From the NCBI GenBank assembly GCA_000018565.1, contig CP000875.1:5285199-5349198 (forward strand): a DNA stretch of 64,000 bases, read 5' to 3'. The notes beneath the pieces were generated by a model, which saw nothing but the letters and a program-made list of their open reading frames with translations, had not been told where the DNA came from and did no database searches. This DNA comes from Herpetosiphon aurantiacus DSM 785. GTDB lineage: Bacteria; Chloroflexota; Chloroflexia; Chloroflexales; Herpetosiphonaceae. Each line of letters opens with the position of its first letter. Within the stretch, counting starts at the first letter, position 1. This document shows, piece by piece, positions 44,384 to 53,562 of this stretch. Position numbers and translations under genes: made by a program.

Positions 44384-45409
44384 CTAGGCAACTGCTAATT
44401 CTGGCTCCAAAGCTGCGATCAGGCGACGAACTTGTTGCATCAATTGGGCAAAATTGTGGTGGTTGAGTGATTGAGGGCCATCGGAAGAAGCACGGTCGGG
44501 ATCGTGGTGAACTTCGATCATCAGACCATCAGCGCCAGCGGCCAAGCCGGCCAAGGCCATTGGCTGCACCAAGTACCATTTGCCAGTGCCATGGCTGGGG
44601 TCGGCAATCACCGGCAAGTGAGTCCGACGCTTGGCAACTGCCACAGCATTCAAATCGAGGGTGTTACGGGTGGCAGTTTCGTAGGTGCGAATACCGCGTT
44701 CGCACAAAATAACGTTGCGATTACCAGTCGCGAGAATATATTCAGCCGCCAACAACCATTCTTCGACTGTTGCTGAAGGGCCACGCTTGACCATGATCGG
44801 CTTACCCGTTTGGCCTGCTTCTTCCAAGAGGGCGAAATTTTGCATATTGCGAGCGCCAAGTTGGATGATATCAGTGTAGCGGGCGACTAATTCAACATCA
44901 CGGGTATTCAGGGCTTCGGTGATGATTGGTAAACCTGTTTCTTCGCGAGCTTGGGCCAAAATTTTCAGGCCTTCTTCGCCCAAACCACGGAAAGCGTAGG
45001 GTGAAGTGCGTGGCTTGAATGCGCCACCACGGAGGATATTGGCTCCGGCTGCTTTGACCGCGTGTGCTGTACTTAATAATTGCTCAGCACTTTCGACCGA
45101 ACATGGCCCAGCCATCACGACTGGAGTACCGCCGCCAATTTCCAAATCGCCAATCCGAATGACGGTATTGTGTTGTTGAAACTCGCGGCCAGCTAATTTA
45201 TAGGGGCGCGTAATTCGCAAGGTTGTTTGCACGCCGCTCATCGATTGCAATTGTTCTTCCAAGCCCGCTGGAATTTTCGCACCAACAACTCCAATCACAA
45301 TTCGTTCCTCGCCTTCCGATAAATGGCCTTTGAGCTTATTTTCGGCTAAGCGAGCCAATACAGCGTCACGGTCGGCGAGGTCAGCGTGGGCCTTCATTAC
45401 AACGATCAT
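44384..45409 (-). CDS. aroF: 3-deoxy-7-phosphoheptulonate synthase (DAHP synthase)
   Basis: This 341-residue enzyme condenses phosphoenolpyruvate and erythrose-4-phosphate, the entry to the shikimate pathway. It is the AroA-beta (type I-beta) form with an N-terminal ferredoxin-like regulatory domain (residues 1-70) followed by the KDO8P-synthase-like barrel: [40 protein letters not shown] 45409 has GGAGG upstream. It is downstream of aroH and controlled with it by the Phe/Tyr attenuator. Confidence 0.95.
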   Translation of the reverse strand: MIVVMKAHADLADRDAVLARLAENKLKGHLSEGEERIVIGVVGAKIPAGLEEQLQSMSGVQTTLRITRPYKLAGREFQQHNTVIRIGDLEIGGGTPVVMAGPCSVESAEQLLSTAHAVKAAGANILRGGAFKPRTSPYAFRGLGEEGLKILAQAREETGLPIITEALNTRDVELVARYTDIIQLGARNMQNFALLEEAGQTGKPIMVKRGPSATVEEWLLAAEYILATGNRNVILCERGIRTYETATRNTLDLNAVAVAKRRTHLPVIADPSHGTGKWYLVQPMALAGLAAGADGLMIEVHHDPDRASSDGPQSLNHHNFAQLMQQVRRLIAALEPELAVA

Positions 45410-45483
45410 GGTCAAATGCCTCCAAAATTAACAAACCCTAATTACCAATACCAAGTACCGCAGCGAACAAATGACAGCCAGTT

Positions 45484-45888
45484 TTAGGCAGGTTGCCAGG
45501 TGGGCAGGTTCAACAACGCTGTTGATTGAGCGCGCTCAGGGCGCAATTTGGCGGCATCGCCAAGATAGCAATGGATAATCTCGCTGGGTTTGCGGCTGGT
45601 GTTCCACAAAATCAGCACCCGAATACACATCGATAAACTGCCAGGAACATCCATTTCGTGTGCACAGAGCATAGCCAAGTCGTTCCAGCCCAACTGGCGA
45701 GCAGCCAAGGCAGGAAATTGCGCGTTAAGGTTCGATGAGGTGGTGAAAAAGACACATGCAACATCGTCAAGATCAATCTCGTTGGCTTGAACCATGGCCA
45801 GCAACAACTCACTGGTTGCTGCCAGGACGGCCTCTGAACTATTTTCCACCGCCACCGTTGCCCCGCGAACTCCACGACAAACGAGCAT
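45484..45888 (-). CDS. aroH: Chorismate mutase, AroH class
   Basis: This 134-residue chorismate mutase of the trimeric AroH (pseudo-alpha/beta barrel) class converts chorismate to prephenate for Phe and Tyr. The start is CRGVRGATV with the Arg residues that bind substrate; Arg in CIRVLILWN (about residue 89) and the Glu/Asn positions look intact. GGAGG lies 6 bases before the ATG. It is the first gene of the aro operon and is preceded by a terminator and a Phe/Tyr-rich leader ORF. Confidence 0.95.
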   Translation of the reverse strand: MLVCRGVRGATVAVENSSEAVLAATSELLLAMVQANEIDLDDVACVFFTTSSNLNAQFPALAARQLGWNDLAMLCAHEMDVPGSLSMCIRVLILWNTSRKPSEIIHCYLGDAAKLRPERAQSTALLNLPTWQPA

Positions 45889-45911
45889 AGCATCCTCCAG
45901 TGAAGCACAAC

Positions 45912-45939
45912 AAAAAGCGCGGAGCTTGTCGCTCCGCGC
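45912..45939 (-). terminator. Attenuator terminator upstream of aroH
   Basis: On the minus strand, GCGCGGAGC (45939-45931) and GCTCCGCGC (45925-45917) form a 9-bp stem with loop GACAA, followed by five T (45916-45912) and GTTG. It lies 24 bases ahead of the aroH ATG. The 5' arm overlaps CCTTCGGCGCGGAGCGAC (45945-45928), which can pair instead with GTCGCTGCCTACGAAGG (45994-45978) in the leader ORF. Confidence 0.9.
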
Positions 45940-45972
45940 CGAAGGTCATTTCCAAAATCAGTAAGGGTGTGT

Positions 45973-46071
45973 CTAATCCTTCGTAGGCAGCGACAACTCA
46001 ATATGGCAGCTAAAGTAATAAAAATAGCTGCTAAAGAAGGCATATGAGTTGAAGCTGTTGAACGATTGCAT
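45973..46071 (-). CDS. Phe/Tyr-rich leader peptide of the aroH-aroF attenuator
   Basis: This is a 32-residue ORF (ATG 46071-46069, TAG 45975-45973). Ten of 32 residues are Phe or Tyr: Phe at 4, 7, 12, 13, 17, 20 and Tyr at 10, 16, 18, 19. The cluster FFSSYFYYF, residues 12-20, is the evident control region. A ribosome stalled there leaves 45994-45978 free to form the antiterminator; one that reaches the stop codon covers it and lets the terminator form. AAAGG lies 11 bases upstream. The promoter is at 46107-46136. The match of codons to pathway makes this very likely. Confidence 0.88.
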   Translation of the reverse strand: MQSFNSFNSYAFFSSYFYYFSCHIELSLPTKD

Positions 46072-46106
46072 GGTAGACAAAACCTTTATCAATTACGATT
46101 GGCCGG

Positions 46107-46136
46107 AGCATACCACATGGCTCAGCATTTCGTCAA
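46107..46136 (-). promoter_or_regulatory. Promoter of the aroH-aroF operon
   Basis: -35 TTGACG (46136-46131), an 18-base spacer and -10 TATGCT (46112-46107) on the minus strand lie about 36 bases ahead of the leader ATG. Confidence 0.75.
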
Positions 46137-46337
46137 GTACTAATTTAAGCAACAAACTTAACAATCGTTCGTGGGGTTATATGTGTATGGCGAGAGGCTG
46201 AAGGCTATTGGCTATCGGAATAGTTTAGAGTTTTCATGATCGTGCGGCCCAAAGCCAAAAGCCCATAGCCAATGCATCTTCGTGCAATTCGTGGCTCAAA
46301 AAACTGCGTGCCTTCGTGTTCTTCGTGGATCGGAATG

Positions 46338-46676
46338 TTAACGCACATCAAAATACCGATATGGTGCGATAATCAGCATAAGTAGCTGGAGCGCCATTGG
46401 GAGTAATACAGTGCCAATATATCGGGTAGGATCTTGGTCAAGGATGAAAAAGCCTGCACTAAACCCGATTCCAACTAACAAGATTAACCCATACATGCCA
46501 AAGGTGGTTTTTTTAAGCAATATGTGGGAATTTCGCGATACCCCAAGCGCTATAATGCCCCATGAAAGCAACGTAAAAAGCAGGATTCTCCGAACAATTC
46601 GCCAACAGAAGATCAGCGATACAAACATATTCCGATAATTCAGATCATTATTAACGCTCATAAGCCATACAGTCAA
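46338..46676 (-). CDS. Small membrane protein, unknown
   Basis: This is a 112-residue frame with about three hydrophobic segments (residues 16-45, 57-79 and 86-105). It is AT-richer than its neighbours and no family is recognised. The gap upstream shows no convincing promoter or ribosome site. It is called on ORF length and hydrophobic pattern only; a chance ORF is possible. Confidence 0.45.
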   Translation of the reverse strand: MTVWLMSVNNDLNYRNMFVSLIFCWRIVRRILLFTLLSWGIIALGVSRNSHILLKKTTFGMYGLILLVGIGFSAGFFILDQDPTRYIGTVLLPMALQLLMLIIAPYRYFDVR

Positions 46677-47118
46677 ACTGATAACTGGGTTTATTATTAA
46701 TTGTCACTGTATACATTTATTCATCTCACATTATTTCATTTCGATTGACAGCAACCATTATAAAGAGTAAATAGAAACTTGAATTAGTATTTATGTAACA
46801 AATGGGTAACAACCAAAAATCGCACCGTAGGAATTTAATAACAAGCCAATATAAAAAGCTTTATGCATTTTCTTCAACACAGAGGCGAAGAGATAAGGAT
46901 GAAGGATGAATAGTGTGGCACTAACCTATTAGCTTTGGAATAAGAGACCTTCGTGTTCTTCGCGTTCTTCGTGGTTTCAGCCCAACTGGTCCCTAGCCCC
47001 TGACAACTGACCCCTCGCTCGTTCTGCTAGTGTTTCGTTAATCCTTGGTAAATCGCCCATGGATTGGCTAAGCCTGTGGTGTATAATTTTCGATAGTATT
47101 AAGTGTGGTGAGGCAACG
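46677..47118. other. Intergenic region without recognised genes
   Basis: This AT-rich gap holds no credible ORF or RNA gene. At 46949-46977 it carries CTTCGTGTTCTTCGCG-type wording, also seen at 46311-46330, and ACACAGAGGCGAAG near 46880 resembles CTCTGTGCCTCTGG at 1799 and 34580 in the opposite sense. These are small dispersed repeats of unknown role. Confidence 0.5.
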
Positions 47119-48822
47119 ATGCCAAAAATTGTGCCTGGGTATCACATTACAACCGCTGCCCAAATTCGGGCAATCGAGCAACATGCTGTTGACGAAGGGG
47201 CGACGTGGGCTGGCCTGATGGCCGAGGCTGCACGCGGCATGGCCGATGTTGGATTAACCGTGATCGCCAAGCAAACCAACCCCAGCGTGTTAGTGCTGGT
47301 TGGTTCTGGCAACAATGGCGGCGATGCTTTGGTGATTGCACGGCATATCAAAGAGGCTGGCTTTCCAGTCACCTGCTATCTATATAAACGCAAGCCGCAC
47401 GCTGATGATTGGCCGTTTGCTGCTGCCCAAGCCGAAGCCATTCCAATGATCTTCGCTGCTGATGATCCACAAAATCAGCAACTCCAGCAACTGTTGCAAA
47501 CCAACACATTCATCATTGATGGGTTGTTTGGCATTGGCCTGAGTCGTTCGTTGGCGGCTGAGGTAGTCCAAATTATCGATTTGGTCAATGCCAGCAAATT
47601 GCCAGTTTTGGCAGTCGATGTGCCTTCGGGCCTTGATGCTGACAATGGCAAGATTTGGGGCACAATCATCAATGCTGCCTACACCGTAGCGGCTGGCCTA
47701 ACCAAACGCGGCCATCATTTGTACCCAGGTGCGGCCTATGTTGGCAAATTGGCAATCGCCCCCTTTACCCTACCAGATTCTATGGAGGAGCCGATGACTA
47801 CAACTGAACTGAATCTTGCGACAATCCGTTCGCTGGTGCCGGCCCGTCCGGTTGATGGCCATAAAGATACTTTCGGGCGCGTGATGGTTGTGGCTGGCTC
47901 GTATCTCTATCCTGGCGCGGCTTGGCTTGCGGCCACGGCGGCGGCTCGTTCGGGTGCTGGGGTAGTAACCTTGGCTTGCCCACGCTCAATTTATGGCAGC
48001 ACCGCCGCCCATCTGCATGAAGTAACCTATTTGCCGTTGCCAGAAGTTGAACCAGGCGAGTTGACCGAAGCCGCTGCTAAGTTGGTGCACGAAAAACTAG
48101 CCAAATATAAAGCCTTGCTGGTTGGACCAGGCCTTGGCACCGAAACAGGCACTGGCGATTTTCTACGGGCGCTGATTGGCTTGGCCTCAAGCAAACGTCG
48201 GTTAGGCGTAGGTTTTCTTGGCTCAAGCGAGCTTGAGTTGCCGACCAAACGCAAAGGCGGGGTTGGTTTCGGCCTAGCTGCTCGGCCCAAAGAAGAAGCA
48301 AAGGCTGAAGAAGATGGCCCAGTCGTGCTGCCACCGCTGGTTATCGATGCCGATGGCTTGAATATTTTGGCCACAATTGAACATTGGGAAGAAAAATTAC
48401 GCGATCAGCCTGTCGTGCTCACACCACACATCGGCGAGATGGCCCGCTTGTTGGGCGAAGAAAAAATCGGTGAAGATCACCCACAAATTGCACTCGAAGC
48501 GGCAGCCCGCTGGGGCGTGACCGTGGTGCTGAAATCGGCCCACACAATTATTGCAAGCCCTGATGGCCGCTTGGCGTTGCATGGTTTGGCTAACCCAGCA
48601 TTGGCAACCGCCGGATCTGGTGATATCCTTGCAGGACTAACTGCTGGCTTGATGGCACAAGGCTTAGCCCCATTTGAAGCCGCCCAGCTTGCAGTTGGCG
48701 TGCATGGCGTTGCAGGCGCTCTGGTTCGTGAAGAACTCGGCGAACGCGGCACCATTGCTAGCGATATTCTTAATCGCCTGCCCTTAGCATGGCGAAAACT
48801 TACAGAAGGCGGATTAAAATAA
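47119..48822 (+). CDS. nnr: Bifunctional NAD(P)H-hydrate epimerase / ADP-dependent NAD(P)H-hydrate dehydratase
   Basis: This 567-residue fusion repairs hydrated NAD(P)H. The N-terminal YjeF_N epimerase has LVGSGNNGGDALVIARHI and DGLFGIGLSR; the C-terminal YjeF_C kinase-like dehydratase has GHKDTFGRVMVVAGS and the ATP/ADP site NPALATAGSGDILAGLTAG. Between about residues 356 and 404 there is an extra Gly/Glu/Lys-rich stretch (KRKGGVGFGLAARPKEEAK) not seen in typical members. The start is ATG 47119 with GAGG upstream. The stop overlaps the next ATG by one base. Confidence 0.94.
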   Translation: MPKIVPGYHITTAAQIRAIEQHAVDEGATWAGLMAEAARGMADVGLTVIAKQTNPSVLVLVGSGNNGGDALVIARHIKEAGFPVTCYLYKRKPHADDWPFAAAQAEAIPMIFAADDPQNQQLQQLLQTNTFIIDGLFGIGLSRSLAAEVVQIIDLVNASKLPVLAVDVPSGLDADNGKIWGTIINAAYTVAAGLTKRGHHLYPGAAYVGKLAIAPFTLPDSMEEPMTTTELNLATIRSLVPARPVDGHKDTFGRVMVVAGSYLYPGAAWLAATAAARSGAGVVTLACPRSIYGSTAAHLHEVTYLPLPEVEPGELTEAAAKLVHEKLAKYKALLVGPGLGTETGTGDFLRALIGLASSKRRLGVGFLGSSELELPTKRKGGVGFGLAARPKEEAKAEEDGPVVLPPLVIDADGLNILATIEHWEEKLRDQPVVLTPHIGEMARLLGEEKIGEDHPQIALEAAARWGVTVVLKSAHTIIASPDGRLALHGLANPALATAGSGDILAGLTAGLMAQGLAPFEAAQLAVGVHGVAGALVREELGERGTIASDILNRLPLAWRKLTEGGLK

Positions 48823-50126
48823 TGCGTGCGGTTGATCTGATTATTAAAAAACGCAATGGAGCACAGCTCTCAACCGAAGAAATTCAATGGCTGATTCAGG
48901 GCTATACCAACGGCAGTGTGCCCGATTATCAGATGGCGGCGTGGGCCATGGCGGTTGTGCTCAAAGGCATGGATGATCGCGAAACCACCGATTTAACCCT
49001 TGCCATGGCCGCTTCGGGCGATCAGCTCGATTTGCGTGATTTCGCGCCCGATGCCGTTGATAAGCACTCGACTGGCGGGGTTGGCGATAAAACTAGCCTT
49101 GTGCTGGGGCCAATGTTGGCAGCCGTTGGTTTGCAAGTTGCCAAAATGTCGGGGCGGGGCTTGGGCTTTTCGGGCGGCACGCTCGATAAACTTGAGGCCA
49201 TCCCCAACATGCGCATCGACCTGAGCGAAGATGAGTTTCGCCATGCCATGCGTGAGATTGGCATGGTGATTATGGGCCAAACTGCTGATCTCGCACCTGC
49301 CGACAAAAAGCTGTATGCGTTGCGCGATGTGACTGGCACTGTCGAATGTATTCCGCTGATTGCAGCCAGCATTATGAGCAAAAAGCTGGCGGCTGGAGCC
49401 AAAAGCATCGTACTCGATGTCAAGGTTGGGGCGGGGGCGTTTATGAAAACCCTCGATCAAGCCCGTGATTTGGCCCGAACGATGGTGCGGATCGGCCAAT
49501 TGGCTGGCCGCAATGTCGCTGCGATCCTTTCGTCGATGGAGCAACCGTTGGGCTTGACGATCGGTAATGCGCTGGAAGTGCGCGAAGCGATTGAAACGCT
49601 CCAAGGTCGCGGCCCCGGCGATTTGGTTGAAGTTTGTTTGACCCTTGGCTCACATCTGTTGGTTTTGGCTGGCAAGGCCCAAAATCTTGATGATGCCCGC
49701 CAACAGTTGCAAGCAAGCTTGGATAACGGCCAAGCTTGGGCTAAATTCCGTGAGTTTGTTGCCCAGCAAGGCGGCGATCTCACGGTGATTGACCAACCAG
49801 AAACCCTGCCAATCGCCCCAATTCAAATCAGTTTGCTGGCCGAGAGCAGCGGCTTTGTCCAACGCATCGATGCCGAAACCTGTGGGATTGTGGCGACCGA
49901 GCTTGGAGCTGGTCGCGCCCGCAAAGAAGATGCGATCGATCCGGCGGTGGGCTTGGTGCTTGAGCGTAAAGTTGGCGAGCCAGTTCAAGCGGGCGAGGCC
50001 TTGTTGACAGTGCATGCTGCTGATCAGCAACGGGCCGAGGTTGCTTTGGCCGCACTCAAATCGGCAATTACGATCAGTGCTACGTCGGTTGAAGCCTTGC
50101 CCTTGGTTTTCGAAAGCGTTGCCTAG
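48822..50126 (+). CDS. Pyrimidine-nucleoside (thymidine) phosphorylase
   Basis: This 434-residue enzyme phosphorolyses thymidine and/or uridine in nucleoside salvage. The signature SGRGLGFSGGTLDKLEAIP is present, as are KHSTGGVGDKTS and the phosphate and base contacts in DVKVGAGAFMKT; the C-terminal PYNP domain is complete. The ATG overlaps the nnr stop (TAATG). The DeoA or Pdp subgroup cannot be told here. Confidence 0.95.
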   Translation: MRAVDLIIKKRNGAQLSTEEIQWLIQGYTNGSVPDYQMAAWAMAVVLKGMDDRETTDLTLAMAASGDQLDLRDFAPDAVDKHSTGGVGDKTSLVLGPMLAAVGLQVAKMSGRGLGFSGGTLDKLEAIPNMRIDLSEDEFRHAMREIGMVIMGQTADLAPADKKLYALRDVTGTVECIPLIAASIMSKKLAAGAKSIVLDVKVGAGAFMKTLDQARDLARTMVRIGQLAGRNVAAILSSMEQPLGLTIGNALEVREAIETLQGRGPGDLVEVCLTLGSHLLVLAGKAQNLDDARQQLQASLDNGQAWAKFREFVAQQGGDLTVIDQPETLPIAPIQISLLAESSGFVQRIDAETCGIVATELGAGRARKEDAIDPAVGLVLERKVGEPVQAGEALLTVHAADQQRAEVALAALKSAITISATSVEALPLVFESVA

Positions 50127-50146
50127 CTACGCGTTGTGAGCACGGT

Positions 50147-50184
50147 TGCGTTGGTAGAGTTTGCGCTCTATCAACGCATTTTTT
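50147..50184 (+). terminator. Intrinsic terminator of the nnr-phosphorylase operon
   Basis: TGCGTTGGTAGAG (50147-50159) pairs with CTCTATCAACGCA (50166-50178), one G-T pair, loop of six, then TTTTTT. Confidence 0.88.
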
Positions 50185-50301
50185 GTGGGTTTCGGCCTGT
50201 GGCGTGGTATAATTATTAACGAAAATATGTGCTAGCGCGAGCATTGCTTGCAATGGCAATAGGGTTTTGGGTTCTTGTTTTGGCTGGGGATAATTATGAT
50301 T

Positions 50302-50390
50302 CACCACCCTTCCGTCCCGCCTCAAGGCGGGAAACGCATGGGGCTTTAATCCCCCTGCACCCCCTAAAGGGCAATTGGTGGGCGACAGAC
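50302..50390. repeat. Family B repeat core
   Basis: CACCACCCTTCCGTCCCGCC, an inverted CAAGGCGGG, then GGGGCTTTAATCCCCC and GCACCCCCTAAAGGGC match the core of the 180-bp elements in inverse orientation, but no CTTTCAAGGGTAGG ends are present. The rest of the 50127-50527 gap shows only the terminator above. Confidence 0.75.
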
Positions 50391-50527
50391 ATCAAACGAT
50401 GAACCAAGCATGATTTGGTTGGTGCAAGATTGTGCTTAACAGCCTATTCTAGCCATCGTTTTAACCAAAACACAAGTTTTGCCTTAGCGAAGCGTCATTA
50501 ACGAACGGGCTATCTAGGAAGGAAATC

Positions 50528-51208
50528 ATGGCAGAAATACTGTATTTAGGGCATGCCAGCGTGCGGATTCGCGGTCGTGAAGGCATTGTAGTGCTTGATC
50601 CCTGCGATCAATCGGTGGGCTTTGATATTGGCAAGCCAACTGCCCAAATTGTTACCATCAGCCATCACAAGGCTGATCACAATAATGTCGAAGTGGTCAA
50701 GCCATTGCGCGATACGCTATTTGTGGCCGATGGGCCAGGCGAATACGAAGTGAGCAATATCTTAATTCGTGGCATTCGTACAGCGCATACCGATGGCGAG
50801 GGCAAAAAACATGGCCATAACACAATTTATGTGATGTATATTGATGATGTGGCTTTTTGCCATTTGGGCGATTTGGGCCATGGCCTGACTGCCAGCCAAC
50901 TCGATGAAATTGGCTCAGTCGATGTGTTGTTTGTGCCAGTTGGCAATGGCAACCATGTGATCAAGCCTGATGGCATGGTCGAGATTATCAGCGAAATTGC
51001 CCCCAAAGTGGTTGTGCCATTGTATAACGACAATCAACAACAACGGCTCGAAGCGCTCGATTTGGAGCCATTGAGCGTGTTTGTGCATCAGATGGGACTC
51101 AAGGAATACGAAACCCTTGATAAAGTCGTGTTTACACCCTCGACTTTGCCGCGCGAAGACGAAGAAACCAAGATTGTGATTCTCAAGCCAAGTGCAGTTG
51201 CGGTATAG
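50528..51208 (+). CDS. Metallo-beta-lactamase fold hydrolase (UlaG-like)
   Basis: This 226-residue MBL-fold protein resembles the short UlaG/YycJ-type lactonase-like hydrolases. Metal-site residues: SHHKADHNN (HxHxDH variant), ADGPGEYEV, and HLGDLGH further on. The C-terminal tail is unusual and beta-rich (KVVFTPSTL). AGGAAGGAAATC precedes the ATG. The substrate is unknown. Confidence 0.88.
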   Translation: MAEILYLGHASVRIRGREGIVVLDPCDQSVGFDIGKPTAQIVTISHHKADHNNVEVVKPLRDTLFVADGPGEYEVSNILIRGIRTAHTDGEGKKHGHNTIYVMYIDDVAFCHLGDLGHGLTASQLDEIGSVDVLFVPVGNGNHVIKPDGMVEIISEIAPKVVVPLYNDNQQQRLEALDLEPLSVFVHQMGLKEYETLDKVVFTPSTLPREDEETKIVILKPSAVAV

Positions 51209-51210
51209 CT

Positions 51211-51340
51211 AAGTTTGGATTAATCGTTTGCCGAAGCCCTGTTTCAAGTACTGAAGCAGGGTTTTTGGTATAGTGAAGTACTAGAATAGCCTAACACTAA
51301 ATCACCCTTGACGACGAACAAACTAGCTTGTTATAGTGCT
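51211..51340 (+). repeat. 130-bp direct repeat, copy 1 (contains terminator hairpin)
   Basis: By my count this 130-bp stretch matches 53146-53275 with about 19 mismatches. It contains an AAGCCCTGTTTCA/TGAAGCAGGGTTT hairpin with a T-run, i.e. a terminator of the upstream gene, and then conserved sequence leading to the WXG100 gene. The two copies frame the WXG100-lipoprotein pair. Confidence 0.8.
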
Positions 51341-51414
51341 GCCTGAGAAATTTGAGTGGTGCATTCCTCGCTTGCATTCCCCAACCACCACTACCAGTTA
51401 TTTTTAGGAGCACT

Positions 51415-52545
51415 ATGCCAGCCCCAATTATTGCGGTGCACTATGATCAACTTGGATCGATTGCCAGTCGCTTGAATACCAAACGCGATGCTATGCAACA
51501 ACTACTTTAAACACTTCAGCACAGCATGCAACCGCTGATCGCTGGCGAATGGCAAGGCCAAGCTGCCCAACGCTGTTTTCAGGAGTTCGAGAGCGTAATT
51601 GTGCCAACCTATCAGCGCTTGATTAATGTATTTGACACTAGTGCCCAAGTAACCCTTGAGATTGCCAAATTAATGCAAGCGGCTGAAGCCGAAGCTGCGG
51701 CTCTCTTTTCTATAAATGCCAGCTCATCTAAAAATCGACTAATGGTAGACCCATTAGAACTCCCAGATTTACCGCATACAGAACCTTTAGATGGCAGTAA
51801 AACTTTAAAGCCTGAACTCATCACAATGCCATCGCCACCGCCACCGCCGACTCAACCTAATACGGGCGACGGAAGTGGGACACATGGGGCAATGGGGCAA
51901 CCAACTGAGCAGGATAAAGCCAATCATTCTAAAATGAGTAGGGCTGCAACTCTTGCACGATTCTCCGGAGTTTTTTCAGAAACCGGCTATCATATGCAAC
52001 ATTTCCTGAATAATTCTGGAGAGCCACTCACTGTTTCCGTCGATGATATGCTTGATGATATGCCTGTATTTAAAAGTAAGGTTGAATTTAGGTATGAAAA
52101 TGAAATTATTCCCCAAATTAATCAAAAACTTCGATCTGATTATCATGGCGAACCATTAGAATTTCATGTAACAATTCCTTGGAAATCCAATTTTTATCCT
52201 GATCGAAGTGAGAATAAAAATTGGTATTACGCAGTAGGAGGATTTAGTTATGCCCAAACTGCTTATGTTCGAGTAACTCCAGCTCTAGATGGAACTCCAA
52301 ATGTCGAAGTTATTTCTCAAGTACATATGTTTGATCGATATAACTGGGATCAAGGTAAAGCGGTTACCATTCCATCTTCAGGAATTGAATGGATTGATAA
52401 TAGTACAATTGCAAATGATCATATTACAGATGAAGAAATGGGAAGGCTTCATGGGACAGGGATCGCGCAAGAATACGATCTAACAGGGACATCGAGTGGT
52501 CAGAAGCATTTTTATACCTATGATTCATTTATTGGTCTAAAATAA
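51415..52545 (+). pseudogene. WXG100-type toxin-like protein interrupted by an in-frame stop
   Basis: TAGGAG and ATG 51415 begin a frame (PAPIIAVHYDQLGSIASRL) that is stopped by TAA at 51508-51510 (codon 32) and continues in the same frame to 52545. Together the two parts make a WXG100 helical hairpin with WQG in GEWQGQAAQRC, then a Pro-rich linker (PSPPPPPTQPN), and a C-terminal domain of about 200 residues with WYYAVGGFSYAQTAYV and HMFDRYNWDQGK, like domains of secreted polymorphic toxins. A CAA-to-TAA change would explain the stop. An internal ATG at 51526 would give 339 residues lacking the first helix. Confidence 0.75.
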
Positions 52546-52576
52546 ATTTCTAATTGACTTACGATAGGATACATCG

Positions 52577-53080
52577 ATGAAATATATTTTTTTCATACTA
52601 AGCATATTACTATTATCTAGTTGCGAGGAGAATAATCACGTGAATAACCAAACCAATCACGATGCTACGGTTGAGGCTGCTTTGCGTGATCTCAGTAGTC
52701 CCTTGAACCGGGCAGAGATTGAACGCTTCATGAACTTTGCACTTCCTGCTGAAGCGACCAATGTGCATACCCACGGCGAATCAGCCTTGGATACCATGGT
52801 GATTGCGCGGTTCGATTTGCCTGCTGCTGCGCTCGATGCTTGGCTAACGACTCTACCGATTAGCGAATCACTCCAAACAACCCCTGACTCCTTTGCTTCG
52901 CTGCCAGCCCCTTACCGTGAGGCCAAAGCTTGGTGGCAACTTGATAGTTTAAATCTTCAACCTGAACAATATCGCTATGTCTATCAATTTGTTAATGGTA
53001 AAAGCTATCAAATATTGGTGGTGCAATTATCGTCCGATGCCGAATTGCTAACAATTTACCTGCAAGTCTTTAATACCTAA
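52577..53080 (+). CDS. Small lipoprotein (possible immunity partner)
   Basis: This 167-residue protein has a short signal and lipobox LLSSC (Cys16); the mature part is soluble with no recognised family. It lies 31 bases downstream of the WXG100-type gene, a position typical of an immunity protein, but proof is lacking. A 14-codon remnant of a related gene end is at 53297-53338. Confidence 0.7.
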   Translation: MKYIFFILSILLLSSCEENNHVNNQTNHDATVEAALRDLSSPLNRAEIERFMNFALPAEATNVHTHGESALDTMVIARFDLPAAALDAWLTTLPISESLQTTPDSFASLPAPYREAKAWWQLDSLNLQPEQYRYVYQFVNGKSYQILVVQLSSDAELLTIYLQVFNT

Positions 53081-53145
53081 ATAAGTACACGTTATTAAGA
53101 TCCAATTTGGTACTGATAATGACATAGAGCAGTTGCGATAGAACC

Positions 53146-53275
53146 AAGTTTAGCTTAATCATTAACCCAAGCCCTGTTTCAAGTACTGAAACAGGGCTTT
53201 TGGTATAGTGAGGCGCTAGAATAGCCTAGCACTAAATCGCCCTTGACGACCAACAGGCCAGCTTTTTCTAGTGCT
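53146..53275 (+). repeat. 130-bp direct repeat, copy 2 (contains terminator hairpin)
   Basis: This is the partner of 51211-51340. Here the hairpin AAGCCCTGTTTCA/TGAAACAGGGCTT is perfect and followed by TT, a good terminator for the lipoprotein gene. No WXG100-type gene follows it, only a remnant, which suggests that a tandem copy of the cassette has decayed. Confidence 0.8.
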
Positions 53276-53296
53276 AGCTGAAACCGTTGATGATAC

Positions 53297-53338
53297 AATT
53301 ATCGCCCGATGCTGGACTACTAACGATTTATAAATAGT
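53297..53338 (+). pseudogene. Remnant of a second lipoprotein (immunity-like) gene
   Basis: Thirteen codons and a stop (QLSPDAGLLTIYK) closely resemble the end of the neighbouring lipoprotein (QLSSDAELLTIY). DNA identity is visible over CAATTATCG, CCGATGC and CTAAC. No start or upstream part is present. Confidence 0.65.
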
Positions 53339-53562
53339 TTCATAAATTTGATTAATTTGATAGTCTCTCACCCTCTCGCCTTCTCGCACACGTGCGTGGT
53401 AGGCAACAATTCACCAATAACGAACTAAGGGACTAGCATAGCCAATATAGCCAAGATCGTATGGCGTAACACCGTCATTAAATAGGCCTTCATCACTCAT
53501 CATTTTATTTATGGTATGCTTCAAACAATGATTCGTTAAGCTTACCTCGTGATGGCGATTGC

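Noticed and set aside
48993-49604. 203-codon minus-strand frame opposite the pyrimidine phosphorylase
   Set aside because: Shadow frame within a well-conserved gene.
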